DNA from: Thalassotalea sp. G2M2-11
GTDB taxonomy: Bacteria; Pseudomonadota; Gammaproteobacteria; Enterobacterales; Alteromonadaceae
Reading direction: 5' to 3'
DNA length: 64,000 nt
Assembly: GCF_017168195.1 (NCBI RefSeq)
Contig: NZ_JADNYL010000002.1
Span: forward strand, 310,001 to 374,000
This document shows positions 36,127 through 45,605 of the stretch, piece by piece. The notes beneath the pieces were generated by a model. The model was not told the origin of the DNA, did not search any database, and saw only the letters and a program-made list of their open reading frames with translations. Each line of letters begins with the position of its first letter. Position 1 is the first letter of the stretch. A program made the translations under genes and the position numbers.

Positions 36127-37386
36127 TTATAACTGCCCTAAAACTTGAGCCGGTTCAACCTTCGTTGCTTGCCACGCAGGATAAATCGTGGCGATCAAGG
36201 TTAATAGCAAAGCAATCGCAATAGTGAACCACACATCCGATGGGTTGACATAGGAAGGCAAAAAGTCAATAAAATAGACATCACCCGATAAAAATTTCAC
36301 GCCAATCCATTGCTCAAGAGTTTGAGAGAAAGCCGTTAAATTATTCGCCAGATACACACCTAAACCACCACCAGCAATACTGCCCAATACGCCGTTAACT
36401 AACCCTTGTACCATAAAGGTCAACATGATCATAGTCGATGAGCCCCCCATGGTTTTTAAAATAGCGATATCGCCACGTTTTTCATTAACTGCCATGATTA
36501 AGGTTGAAACAATATTAAAGCTGGCAACTGCGATCACTAACACTAAGACAATAAACATCACCATACGCACTAATTGAATATCGTTGTATAAATGTCCTTG
36601 CGTGCGGGTCCAGTTATACAGATACAGGTAGTACTCTTTAAGCAAGTAGCCGGCATCATTAGCAACTTGGCGAACTTCAAACACATCATTGACCCGTAGC
36701 CGAATGCCTTGTACCTGTTGTTCATTATAATCGAGAATTTCTTGCCCTTTATGCAAGTTAATATATACCTGATTATTGTCTATCTCTCCGCCAAATTTAA
36801 AAATACCAACCACAGTCAAATTATATTTTTTCAAAGCACTGATACGCTGACTTACCTTTGCTTGATGCTCCATCGAAGGTAATAACATAGTGATACCATC
36901 ATCAATACTAACCCCCAGCTTATCTGCAATTCCTTGACCTATCACCACACTATTTGGCTGATACAACTGCTGCCAACTGCCTTTGGTTAAATACTGCACA
37001 ACACTAGAAACGGATTGCTCTAACACAGGATCAATGGCTCGAATTTCAACGCCTTTAAGTTGTTCACCTTTTTGCATCATTCCTTGCAACTTAATCACTG
37101 GAGCAGCCGCAACAATATCGGGATGTTGCTGCACTTTTTGCACATTTTGTTGCCAATCATTTACCGGACCTCGCCCTGACATTAATTCAACATGTGGTAC
37201 GATTGACAATAAATGCTGCGCTAATGCACGCTCAAAACCATTCATCGCGGATAAGACAATAATTAAAATCATCACTCCTAAGGCAATACCTAAGGTTGAC
37301 GATGCCGAAATAAAAGAAGCAAAGCCCTTGCCCTGACGGTTAGAAATATAACGTATCCCTAAAAAAAGACTCAACGGTTTAAACAT
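36127..37386 (-). CDS. lolE: Lipoprotein-releasing transporter subunit LolE
   Basis: A 419-residue inner-membrane subunit of the LolCDE complex, which releases outer-membrane lipoproteins to LolA. Layout: one N-terminal helix (ALGVMILIIVLSAMNGFERA), a periplasmic domain (about 45-270), then three helices, with the FtsX-like block FNIVSTLIMAVNEKRGDIAILKTMG kept. The assignment as LolE rather than LolC rests on gene order (third, after lolD) and similarity. It overlaps lolD by one base (TAATG). Confidence 0.9.
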   Translation of the reverse strand: MFKPLSLFLGIRYISNRQGKGFASFISASSTLGIALGVMILIIVLSAMNGFERALAQHLLSIVPHVELMSGRGPVNDWQQNVQKVQQHPDIVAAAPVIKLQGMMQKGEQLKGVEIRAIDPVLEQSVSSVVQYLTKGSWQQLYQPNSVVIGQGIADKLGVSIDDGITMLLPSMEHQAKVSQRISALKKYNLTVVGIFKFGGEIDNNQVYINLHKGQEILDYNEQQVQGIRLRVNDVFEVRQVANDAGYLLKEYYLYLYNWTRTQGHLYNDIQLVRMVMFIVLVLVIAVASFNIVSTLIMAVNEKRGDIAILKTMGGSSTMIMLTFMVQGLVNGVLGSIAGGGLGVYLANNLTAFSQTLEQWIGVKFLSGDVYFIDFLPSYVNPSDVWFTIAIALLLTLIATIYPAWQATKVEPAQVLGQL

Positions 37387-38075
37387 TAATCATTGTCCAC
37401 AAAAGGTTTTAACTGGCCGTGATCAAGACGCAATTGGCGATCCATTTTTGCCGCTAAGGTTAAATCATGAGTGACAATAACAAAGCTGGTTTGAACGCTT
37501 TGATTAAGCTCTTTCAATAACTGATATATCTGCTCTGCGGTATCGAAATCTAAATTTCCTGTCGGTTCATCCGCTAACACTAATGAAGGTTGAGTTACTA
37601 ATGCTCTGGCGATAGCAACCCGTTGACGCTCTCCTCCCGAAAGCTCTGAAGGTCTGTGATGACTACGATGCGCTAAGCCAACTTGCGCTAACATTTGTTC
37701 GGCTTGCTGCTGAGCACTTTTGGGCTTATCTCCTCGTATGAGTAGCGGCATTGCCACATTTTCCAACGCCGAGAATTCCATCATTAAGTGATGGAACTGA
37801 TAAATAAAACCAATATGTTGATTACGAAATTTGGCTTTTTCATTGTCGGATAATTGATGAATATCAACCCCATCTATGATCACTTGACCATCTGAGGGCT
37901 TATCTAAACCGCCGGCTAAATGTAAAAACGTACTTTTACCGCAACCAGAGCTTCCTACGATGGCTAACAGTTCACCTTTTTCTACGGTTAGGTTTAAATC
38001 ATGTAAGACAGGAGTTTCAATGCTTCCTTGAAAATAAGATTTATGCAGTTGTTTACACTGTAAACCACTATTCAT
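37386..38075 (-). CDS. lolD: Lipoprotein-releasing ATPase LolD
   Basis: A 229-residue ABC ATPase of LolCDE. Walker A is GSSGCGKST, the Q-loop [14 protein letters not shown] contains the HLM-type sequence typical of LolD, the signature is [15 protein letters not shown], Walker B is [12 protein letters not shown] and the switch histidine is in IVTHD. It overlaps lolC by 8 bases and lolE by one, so the three subunits are co-translated. Confidence 0.95.
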   Translation of the reverse strand: MNSGLQCKQLHKSYFQGSIETPVLHDLNLTVEKGELLAIVGSSGCGKSTFLHLAGGLDKPSDGQVIIDGVDIHQLSDNEKAKFRNQHIGFIYQFHHLMMEFSALENVAMPLLIRGDKPKSAQQQAEQMLAQVGLAHRSHHRPSELSGGERQRVAIARALVTQPSLVLADEPTGNLDFDTAEQIYQLLKELNQSVQTSFVIVTHDLTLAAKMDRQLRLDHGQLKPFVDND

Positions 38076-39294
38076 TTCGTAACACCTCAGCAGGTAGAGT
38101 ATTAGACGCGCGAAACGCCGGATATAACGTGGCTAGAAAACTCATGATCAAGGCGGTAAGTGCAATAATCGCCACATGAGACCATTGCAAATCTATCGGC
38201 AAAGCTTGAGTACTATAACCAGCCCCCAAGACACTGACACCAAGCAATTCGATAACCGAATTAAGATTTAACGTTAATACGATTCCAATAATAGTACCTA
38301 ATAAAACACCCCAAAAACCATTGATCACGCCTTGGCTGATAAATATTTTAACAATACCAGCACGAGTCATACCAAAAGTTTGTAAAATCGCAATTTCACC
38401 TTGCTTATCAATCACCACCATCACTAACGCCGAAACAATATTAAATGTTGCCACCGCGACAATTAAGCTGAGCATGAGCCACATCATATTCTTTTCCATT
38501 TTAACGGCAGAAAATAATCGCCCCTGAGTGGTATTCCATGAAGTAAAGGTTAAATAATTAAGTGAATCTGGCCGAGCATTAATCACAGATTCAGCCGCAA
38601 AGGCATCATCAAGGTATAAACGTAATTGGCTGATGCCATCACCACTGCGGCGAAGTAATTTAGCGGCATCTCGGCTGTGAATATAAACCACACTATCATC
38701 CACTTGCGAGCCAACATTAAAGAGCCCAACTAAGGTAAATGTACGTTGCATTGGGATACGCCCCATGGGGGTAAATAACGTTTTATGCGGTAAGACCAGT
38801 CGTACTTTGTCTCCCACTTGCACAGCTAATTGCTGTGCCAATGACTGTCCAATAACCATGGTATAGGGCTGTGATAATAGTGATAAATCCCCCACTATCA
38901 TCTGTGAATTGACGATTTTATCTTTCTCCTGACTCGGCATCACCCCTTGCATTAATACCCCTTGTAACTGAGTATTGGATAACACTAACGCTTCACTTTC
39001 GATTAGAGGCGTGACATCTTTAACATGTGGCAAAGTTAACAGCTCGGTTTGTAACGCTTGCCAGTCAGTGATTGGTTGATCATCTTCGCTAACAATCACA
39101 TGAGGTACGATGCCTAGGATGCGTTTTTTCAGCTCGCCTTCAAAACCATTCATCACCGACACCACCGTAATCAATGCTGCAACACCGAGTAAGATACCAA
39201 TGATAGAGAAGAAGGTGATAAATGAGACAAAACCAGAACGATTTCGACTGCGACTATAACGTAAGCCAATAAAAAAACTAATCGGATGAAACAT
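38068..39294 (-). CDS. lolC: Lipoprotein-releasing transporter subunit LolC
   Basis: A 408-residue inner-membrane subunit. It starts [19 protein letters not shown] with a first helix ([20 protein letters not shown]), a periplasmic domain that in E. coli binds LolA, and three C-terminal helices with [20 protein letters not shown]. It is first in lolC-lolD-lolE. It has about one-third identity by eye with LolE at both ends, as expected for the paralogous pair. Confidence 0.92.
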   Translation of the reverse strand: MFHPISFFIGLRYSRSRNRSGFVSFITFFSIIGILLGVAALITVVSVMNGFEGELKKRILGIVPHVIVSEDDQPITDWQALQTELLTLPHVKDVTPLIESEALVLSNTQLQGVLMQGVMPSQEKDKIVNSQMIVGDLSLLSQPYTMVIGQSLAQQLAVQVGDKVRLVLPHKTLFTPMGRIPMQRTFTLVGLFNVGSQVDDSVVYIHSRDAAKLLRRSGDGISQLRLYLDDAFAAESVINARPDSLNYLTFTSWNTTQGRLFSAVKMEKNMMWLMLSLIVAVATFNIVSALVMVVIDKQGEIAILQTFGMTRAGIVKIFISQGVINGFWGVLLGTIIGIVLTLNLNSVIELLGVSVLGAGYSTQALPIDLQWSHVAIIALTALIMSFLATLYPAFRASNTLPAEVLRNE

Positions 39295-39428
39295 TTACCT
39301 AACTTAATTGTGTGAATTGCACGACTGGCAGATGCTAGAAGCATACCACCCTTTGATCTAAAGACAAATATCCGATGATGGAAATCTATTGATTCTACTT
39401 GTTAATCGAATGTAAACTAACCACACCA

Positions 39429-39444
39429 TGTACATATTTGTACA
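39429..39444 (+). promoter_or_regulatory. TGTACA-TATT-TGTACA repeat upstream of the M13 peptidase gene
   Basis: Two TGTACA hexamers, each self-complementary, flank TATT, which makes a 16-base element that is both direct and inverted. It contains TACA-TATTTG-TACA (39431-39444), the TACA-N6-TACA pattern seen near the two-component and subtilase genes. It lies 99 bases before the start. The remaining 248-base gap shows nothing else. Confidence 0.4.
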
Positions 39445-39542
39445 AAAAGGTAATTAGATTGCCATAACAGTGGCAATTCTAGTCACTAACCCTTAGTATT
39501 TCTTAGTGAACAACACATTCATTTTTACTTTAGAGCAAAACA

Positions 39543-41615
39543 ATGAAAAAAATTATAACAAGCGCTGTATGTTCTTCTCTGCTTTTGGTTGCAGGTTGTA
39601 ACGATCAAACAGCATCAAACGACGCAGTGAAAGCTGAAGCTCCAACAACGAAAAAAACAACCCTTGCTTCAGGTATCGAAAAAGCCAATATCGACAAATC
39701 TGTACGCCCACAAGATAACTTTTATCAGTACATTAACGGTGGCTGGTTAAAAGCAAACGAGATCCCTTCAGATAAAACAGCGATTGGTTCATTCTATGAC
39801 CTTCGCGATACTGCTGATGACAACGTTAAAGCAATTATTGAAGAGTTGGCCGCGACACCTAATTTACAAAAAGGCAGTGACGAGCAAAAAGTAGCGGATT
39901 TATTCCGTTCTTATATGGATACAGAAACCAGAGATGCTGCAGGCATTACGCCAATCGAGCCAATTTTAAATGAAATCAAAAATTTAAAAGATAAAAGTGA
40001 CGTAGCACGCTTTTTAGGCGAATACCAAGCTAAAGGTGTTGGAAGCCCATTAGCATTTTATATCAGTGTCGATGCCAAAGATTCAAGCAACTATGCGACA
40101 CACATTTGGCAAAGCGGTTTAGGTTTGCCTGATCGCGATTACTATTTTAATGAAGCTGAGCGCTTTGCAAAATTACGTGACGGTTATGTTAAGCATATTG
40201 CTAACATGTTCCAGTTAGCTGGCCTTGAAAATGGTGAAGCAGCTGCGAAAACCATTATGGACTTTGAAACCAAATTAGCCGGTTTTCATTGGACACGCGT
40301 AGAGTCTCGCGACAGCAACAAACGCTACAATAAATTTGCCGTTGATGAATTAAATACCTTAACTGATGCCTTTGACTGGCAAGCATACCTCAATGCACAA
40401 GGGGTGGCGAAACAAAAAGATATCATCATCAACCAGCCAAGCTTTATTAAAGGCTTTGGTGAAACCTTTGCGACAGCTTCGTTAGACGATATTAAAACGT
40501 ATTTAACTTTCCATACCTTAAGTGGTTTCTCCAGCTACTTGAGTAAAGATATCGACCAAGAAAACTTTGAATTTTATTCAAAACAACTTCGTGGTCGCAA
40601 TGAGCAACGTCCACAGTGGAAACGTGGTGTTTCAGTGGTTAACGGCAACTTAGGTGAAGTTATCGGTAAGGTCTATGTGGCCAAACACTTCAAACCAGAA
40701 GCTAAAGCCCGTATGAGTGAGTTGGTAGAAAACTTACGTAAAGCTTACGGTGAAAGCATTAATGAATTAGACTGGATGTCTGATAAAACCAAACAAGCAG
40801 CACAAGTAAAATTAGCTGCGTTCACGCCTAAGATTGGCTATCCGGACAAATGGCAAGATTACTCAGCCCTAGAAATCAGTGCAGATGATCTCGTTGGTAA
40901 TATTATTCGTGCCAATCAAGTTGAGCACCAAAAACAAGTGGCAAAACTTGGCGGTCCAATTCAAAAATGGGAATGGGGCATGACACCACAAACCGTCAAT
41001 GCTTACTACAACCCTACAGTGAATGAAATCGTCTTCCCTGCCGCGATCTTACAACCGCCATTTTTCAACATGGCTGCGGATGATGCAGTAAATTACGGTG
41101 GTATTGGCGCAGTTATCGGCCACGAAATGGGCCACGGTTTTGACGACCAAGGTAGTCGCTATGATGCCGAAGGTAACCTGAAAAACTGGTGGACTGATGC
41201 CGATTTAGCCGCATTTAAAGAACGCACTGATGCCCTAGTTGCTCAATACGCTGACTATCAAGTATTTGATGATCTTAAAGTTAATGGTGAACTCACCTTA
41301 GGTGAAAACATCGGTGATTTATCTGGTGTCACTATCGCTTATAAAGCCTATAAAGCTTCTTTAAATGGTAAAGAAGCCCCTGTTATTGACGGGTTAACTG
41401 GTGATCAGCGCTTCTTTATGGGTTATGCACAAATTTGGCGCTCGAAAATGGTAGAAAAAACCATGCGTAACCGCGTAGCAACTGACCCGCATTCTCCAGG
41501 TGAGTTCCGTGCACTAGGTTCACTTTCAAACATGCCTGAGTTTTACAAAGCATTTGATTTGAAAGAAGGTGATGCTATGTACATCGCTCCGGAAAAGCGC
41601 GTAAAAATCTGGTAA
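39543..41615 (+). CDS. M13 (neprilysin/PepO-like) zinc metallopeptidase, lipoprotein
   Basis: A 690-residue peptidase. The lipoprotein signal (MKKIITSAVCSSLLLVAGC) puts the lipid on C19. The zinc site is HEMGHGFDDQG with H527, E528 and H531, and the third ligand is E588 in LGENIGDLSG. NAYYNPTVNEIVFPAAILQPP carries the substrate-binding NAYY. Length matches the family. It cuts oligopeptides in the periplasm or at the outer membrane. The start has a plain ATG with a weak ribosome site. Confidence 0.95.
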   Translation: MKKIITSAVCSSLLLVAGCNDQTASNDAVKAEAPTTKKTTLASGIEKANIDKSVRPQDNFYQYINGGWLKANEIPSDKTAIGSFYDLRDTADDNVKAIIEELAATPNLQKGSDEQKVADLFRSYMDTETRDAAGITPIEPILNEIKNLKDKSDVARFLGEYQAKGVGSPLAFYISVDAKDSSNYATHIWQSGLGLPDRDYYFNEAERFAKLRDGYVKHIANMFQLAGLENGEAAAKTIMDFETKLAGFHWTRVESRDSNKRYNKFAVDELNTLTDAFDWQAYLNAQGVAKQKDIIINQPSFIKGFGETFATASLDDIKTYLTFHTLSGFSSYLSKDIDQENFEFYSKQLRGRNEQRPQWKRGVSVVNGNLGEVIGKVYVAKHFKPEAKARMSELVENLRKAYGESINELDWMSDKTKQAAQVKLAAFTPKIGYPDKWQDYSALEISADDLVGNIIRANQVEHQKQVAKLGGPIQKWEWGMTPQTVNAYYNPTVNEIVFPAAILQPPFFNMAADDAVNYGGIGAVIGHEMGHGFDDQGSRYDAEGNLKNWWTDADLAAFKERTDALVAQYADYQVFDDLKVNGELTLGENIGDLSGVTIAYKAYKASLNGKEAPVIDGLTGDQRFFMGYAQIWRSKMVEKTMRNRVATDPHSPGEFRALGSLSNMPEFYKAFDLKEGDAMYIAPEKRVKIW

Positions 41616-41630
41616 TTAAAGCATGTTTAA

Positions 41631-41664
41631 CTTGCCTTATGTTAAGCTCTTAGCATAAGGCAAG
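41631..41664 (+). terminator. Hairpin after the M13 peptidase gene
   Basis: CTTGCCTTATG pairs perfectly with CATAAGGCAAG (11 bp) over a 12-base loop, 16 bases after the stop. No T run follows. Confidence 0.5.
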
Positions 41665-41785
41665 TGTATTACCTGAGACACATTACTTAATAGTGATTAT
41701 CTCTTAGAAAACAACACCTTATCTAGCTCAAAAATACATCAACTGACATACTACACTTAGTAACAGCAAAGCAATCATATCTTGT

Positions 41786-42037
41786 TTATTTAACAACCAC
41801 TTTACCACCAATCATTTTGTAAGCGGCCACACCTCGTATCAATGTTTCGCGAGCAAACACTTTTTGACAATTTGGGCATTGGCAAGGTGTTGCTGTGTGA
41901 TCGTTAACGATGCGTTCCTTAAAACACTTAACTAACGCTCCCTTGCCTCCTTTTCGATACTTGAATAATAAGGTTTTACAGCCAGCACAATAAATATCGA
42001 CAGTTTTACTGGGCCCTTTTTTATTTGGTTTTGCCAT
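41786..42037 (-). CDS. Small zinc-ribbon protein
   Basis: An 83-residue basic protein with two CxxC knuckles, CAGC (residues 17-20) and CPNC, plus two further cysteines (VKCFKERI and PCQCP). This is the pattern of a zinc ribbon, common in proteins that contact nucleic acid. No known family is recognised. The C terminus (YKMIGGKVVVK) is short and polar. It stands alone between the M13 gene and an MscS gene on the other strand. Confidence 0.75.
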   Translation of the reverse strand: MAKPNKKGPSKTVDIYCAGCKTLLFKYRKGGKGALVKCFKERIVNDHTATPCQCPNCQKVFARETLIRGVAAYKMIGGKVVVK

Positions 42038-42229
42038 ATTGAGCTCGATGATATTGCATAATTGACCACATATAATGTTAAATCGATGACATTAACATGT
42101 TTGGAATTTTTCTGACATAAAGCACAACTAAAATGAGCGTAGATAAAGCTATTTTTTCTCTTGAGTTCCAGTGATTTATCGTTACAATTGCGCTGATAAT
42201 GAGTTAAATAAAATGAATGGCTGAGCAAA

Positions 42230-42313
42230 GTGAGAAAAAGGCAAGATTGGTATATTAATGGTTTTGTACTTATCTTTATTATATTAAGTGTGCTTATTGC
42301 CTCTGTCGCTTAA
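42230..42313 (+). CDS. Possible 27-residue single-helix membrane protein
   Basis: A GTG start gives a basic N terminus (RKRQDWY) followed by one hydrophobic helix (GFVLIFIILSVLIASVA) and a stop. The composition is that of a small inner-membrane protein, but the ribosome site is weak and the start uncertain. It lies in the 341-base gap 42038-42378, which holds nothing else I can support. Confidence 0.25.
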   Translation: MRKRQDWYINGFVLIFIILSVLIASVA

Positions 42314-42378
42314 CCACAGTTAACCATAACAATTACCATGTCAGCTCAACTGGCTCACTCATCAGGTGTCTACATATA

Positions 42379-43230
42379 ATGCAACAACCAGCGCTTCAAC
42401 TTGACAAAATCATCGCTTTTTTCGAGCCAGCCATCACAAATAAACTACTACTAACATTTTTGTTAATCGTCTTATTTTTTGTTATCAAACGCATATTGGT
42501 TAAAGTCATACGTTCAAAATCAAAGCAAGATAAACGCCTGCAAATTAATATTGTTAATAACCTATTCACTTTCTTAATGATCATAATGATTTTTAATGTG
42601 TGGTCATATGAAATTCAAAAATTTGCCATTTCAATTGCCGCATTTATTGTTGCTATCGTGCTGGCAACACGCGAGTTCATTCAGTGTTTTATTGGCTTTA
42701 TCTATATTATTTCTAGTCGACCATTTCGAATTGGTGACTGGATCCAAGTAGGGAAGTACTCTGGCGAAGTACATTCCATTGACTGGGCAAAACTCACCAT
42801 TTTAGAAGTTAATAGAGACGACTATCAATACACAGGTAAAACCTTGTATGTGCCTAATAACCAATTATTCACTTCAGTGATCAAGAACCTTAACTTTCTT
42901 AAGCGTTATGCCATGCACCATTTCACTATTGTCCGTGACAATAGTGTTAATCCATTTAACTTTATTGATACTTTGTATGAAAAGGCGCATGCATACTGTG
43001 ATGATTTTAATGATGTAGCTGTACGCTATAACCAATTGATTGAAAGCCGCTTAGAAATTAATATTGCTGGGCCAGATCCTCATATACAAGTTGCCACCTC
43101 TGAGCTAGGTGATACTCAAGTGTTCTTCACAATCTTTTGTCCTACAGAACTTGCTCTTGAGATAGAACAAAAACTGACGGGTGACTTTATGCAGTTATGG
43201 TTTGCCGAAAAAGCAAAAACCGCTATTTAA
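42379..43230 (+). CDS. MscS-family mechanosensitive channel
   Basis: A 283-residue protein with about four membrane helices followed by the MscS beta domain. FIYIISSRPFRIGDWIQVG is the conserved junction after the pore helix, and LYVPNNQLFTSVIKNL continues the beta domain. The pore helix (SIAAFIVAIVLATREFIQC) has less Gly/Ala than E. coli MscS, so gating may differ. It is convergent with, and overlaps by 4 bases, a second MscS gene. Confidence 0.88.
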   Translation: MQQPALQLDKIIAFFEPAITNKLLLTFLLIVLFFVIKRILVKVIRSKSKQDKRLQINIVNNLFTFLMIIMIFNVWSYEIQKFAISIAAFIVAIVLATREFIQCFIGFIYIISSRPFRIGDWIQVGKYSGEVHSIDWAKLTILEVNRDDYQYTGKTLYVPNNQLFTSVIKNLNFLKRYAMHHFTIVRDNSVNPFNFIDTLYEKAHAYCDDFNDVAVRYNQLIESRLEINIAGPDPHIQVATSELGDTQVFFTIFCPTELALEIEQKLTGDFMQLWFAEKAKTAI

Positions 43231-44096
43231 TCAAGCTTAGCTCGATTAATCGTCAAATGACCATCAATATGCACGTCACGTTGTGGAAATGCCACAACCA
43301 CACCATGCTGTTCAAACAATTCATCGAGACGAAAACGGATGTCACTGCGTATGGTGCGCAGGCCTCCTTCGACGGTTGACTTGATCCAAAATGTCACTTG
43401 GAAGATCAATGCATTATCACCAAAGTCTTCAAATGTTACCACCGGAGCAGGGTCAGATAATACTCGTTCTTGCTCCGATGTTGCTTGCATAATAAGTGCT
43501 GCCACTTGTTTCGCCGAGGAACCGTAAGCAACACCGACTCGAACGGTAGTTCTGACCAATTGATCCACTAAGGTCCAATTAGTCACCGTATTTTCCAGTA
43601 GTTTACTATTGGGGATAAGCAAATGAACACCATCAACCCGCCGAATACGAGTTGATCGCGTATTAATTTCTTCAACCACCCCTTTGGCATCATCAACTTC
43701 CAAAAAATCACCTATTCGAATCGGACGCTCCCACATCAAAATCCAACCACTAATAAAGTTATTAATGATATTTTGTGCACCAAAACCCACGCCGATTGCA
43801 ATCGCCCCCGAGAGAAATGCAAATGCCGTTACAGGAACATTTAATAACTCTAAAATAGTGATCACAATGATCACAATGGCAACAACGTATAAGGTTCGTT
43901 GCAACAAGTGAATACTGTTCGGATCTGTCTTTTTATCGGTTAACAGATTAGTTATAAATTTGACCAACCAACGGGTAAGTACAATACCAACAATTAATAA
44001 CACAGGTACAAGCAACATATCAGCCAAAGTGATGGGTTGCTCCGCAATGGTCAGTACCGTTTGCGATAAAATAGCGGTCATTTGTTCAATACTCAT
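43227..44096 (-). CDS. MscS-family mechanosensitive channel (second copy)
   Basis: A protein of about 289 residues. Three helices lead to a classical pore motif FAFLSGAIAIGVGFGAQNIINN, shown here in parts as FLSGAIAIGVGFGAQ, then RPIRIGDFLEVDD and LLIPNSKLLENTV of the beta domain. The ATG at 44096 is preferred over an upstream GTG at 44105 because AGGTG lies 9 bases before it. It is 23 bases after the RimB-like gene and so probably the last gene of the rimK operon. Confidence 0.92.
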   Translation of the reverse strand: MSIEQMTAILSQTVLTIAEQPITLADMLLVPVLLIVGIVLTRWLVKFITNLLTDKKTDPNSIHLLQRTLYVVAIVIIVITILELLNVPVTAFAFLSGAIAIGVGFGAQNIINNFISGWILMWERPIRIGDFLEVDDAKGVVEEINTRSTRIRRVDGVHLLIPNSKLLENTVTNWTLVDQLVRTTVRVGVAYGSSAKQVAALIMQATSEQERVLSDPAPVVTFEDFGDNALIFQVTFWIKSTVEGGLRTIRSDIRFRLDELFEQHGVVVAFPQRDVHIDGHLTINRAKLD

Positions 44097-44119
44097 CGTG
44101 TTCACACCTATAGTTACCG

Positions 44120-44551
44120 TTACTCTGCTGAAGCTACATAAGCTCTAGCAGGATCCACTAAAAATCGTTTTCCCATGCCCTCTCGGCCTAATAACATTAA
44201 GTAGCTCATATCAGAACGATCCGTTAAGGTGATTTCTATCGGCCAAATATCTTTGCCAAGTTTAATTGGTGTTTCAATCACATATCGTTGTTCAGTGATG
44301 CCATTAGAAGACTTCACTTTACGAATATCACTTAACAAAGCGCTACAGTTAACCACTTGCTCAACATTATGTACATTTGGGTGAATATCAAATGACACAC
44401 CTGGCTTACCGTTTATCGTGGTTTCAGTAATATTATCAACATGTAAAGACGACGTTTTTGCCCCAGTGTCAATTCTTACTGACATGGTTTCTATCATCAA
44501 ATCCGGCAATGAAATAGACTCAAGCCGTCCAATAATTGTTTTATCGCTCAT
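44120..44551 (-). CDS. RimK-associated retropepsin-like protein (RimB type)
   Basis: A 143-residue protein with a retropepsin-like core: VRIDTGAKTSSLHVDN carries the aspartate in DTGAKTS, and LLGREGMGKRFLVDPAR ends the fold. Databases often call the family ATP-dependent zinc protease, though the motif is that of an aspartic protease. It typically travels with RimK and may process the glutamate tails RimK adds (inference). It is 15 bases after the aspartoacylase-like gene. Confidence 0.85.
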   Translation of the reverse strand: MSDKTIIGRLESISLPDLMIETMSVRIDTGAKTSSLHVDNITETTINGKPGVSFDIHPNVHNVEQVVNCSALLSDIRKVKSSNGITEQRYVIETPIKLGKDIWPIEITLTDRSDMSYLMLLGREGMGKRFLVDPARAYVASAE

Positions 44552-44566
44552 ATATATAACCTTAGT

Positions 44567-45577
44567 CTAGTTTTCTGGTAATAAATCATCTTGTACTGTT
44601 TCGATCTGATCCGCGATGTGCTGATCATCTTCCTCAAAATAAGCAATGTGGAACATAGCCTCTCCTTCTTGCACTAACGGAATATTTTGTTGGCCAATTA
44701 AAATTCCCGAACGATTCGCTTTTACCACATCAAACACTTCACCGTACGGACTACCAATTTCAGCCAAGATATCCCCTTTCTTCACCGAATCCCCCAAACT
44801 AACTAAGTGATTAACGATGCCACTGGCGTTTGCCCTTAACCATTGGCTGCCATTAGCAATAAATGGCTTAAACACTTTTTTTCGCGGTGATTTTCGTTTC
44901 ATCCCTAAGTGCTGTAATACATTGATAATGCCTTTCATACCCGCTCGGATTGAAAACTCATCAAACCTTAATGCTTCACCTGCTTCGTACAATAATATTC
45001 GGGTATCATTTTTAACAGCCGCCGCACGTAATGAGCCATCAATAATACTAGCATTTAAAATTACTGGCACACCAAAGACTTGCGATAACTCCTTAGTTTT
45101 CTCATCATCCATATTTGCTCTTAACTGTGGCAAGTTTGAACGGTGGATCGCTCCTGTATGTAAATCAATACCATAATCACAGTGTTTAACCACCTCGTTA
45201 ACAAACACATTTGCCACCCGACCCGCTAACGAACCTTTTGATGATCCTGGAAAGCAGCGGTTGAGATCCCTTCTATCAGGCATATAGCGGCTTTGATTAA
45301 CCACGCCATATACATTAACCATGGGCACAGCAATAACAGTGCCTTTACTAATATTAAAACTTTTTTGCTTAATTAAGCGACGAATAATTTCAATACCATT
45401 AAGCTCATCACCATGCACAGCAGCGCTGATAAAAATAATAGGACCTGGCTTTTTTGCACGAATAATATGCACAGGTAGCGAAACATCTGCATCGGTATAA
45501 AGTTTTGCTACCGGCAGTTCTATTTTTCGCTGTTCACCCGGTTTGATATCAAATTCACCAATTCGTAAATTGTCCAT
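44567..45577 (-). CDS. Succinylglutamate desuccinylase/aspartoacylase family protein
   Basis: A 336-residue M14-type zinc enzyme. The zinc ligands are in AAVHGDELNGIE (H and E) and YGIDLHTG (H). RDLNRCFPGS gives the substrate arginine. The C-terminal part (about 240-330) has a biotinyl/lipoyl-like beta fold (VKKGDILAEIGSPYG). It could hydrolyse an N-acyl amino acid or trim a peptide bond. Its place between rimK and the RimB-like gene suggests a role in glutamate-tail chemistry. Confidence 0.87.
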   Translation of the reverse strand: MDNLRIGEFDIKPGEQRKIELPVAKLYTDADVSLPVHIIRAKKPGPIIFISAAVHGDELNGIEIIRRLIKQKSFNISKGTVIAVPMVNVYGVVNQSRYMPDRRDLNRCFPGSSKGSLAGRVANVFVNEVVKHCDYGIDLHTGAIHRSNLPQLRANMDDEKTKELSQVFGVPVILNASIIDGSLRAAAVKNDTRILLYEAGEALRFDEFSIRAGMKGIINVLQHLGMKRKSPRKKVFKPFIANGSQWLRANASGIVNHLVSLGDSVKKGDILAEIGSPYGEVFDVVKANRSGILIGQQNIPLVQEGEAMFHIAYFEEDDQHIADQIETVQDDLLPEN

Positions 45578-45605
45578 ATTATGCCCCTGTTAATACTAAA
45601 GTTAA

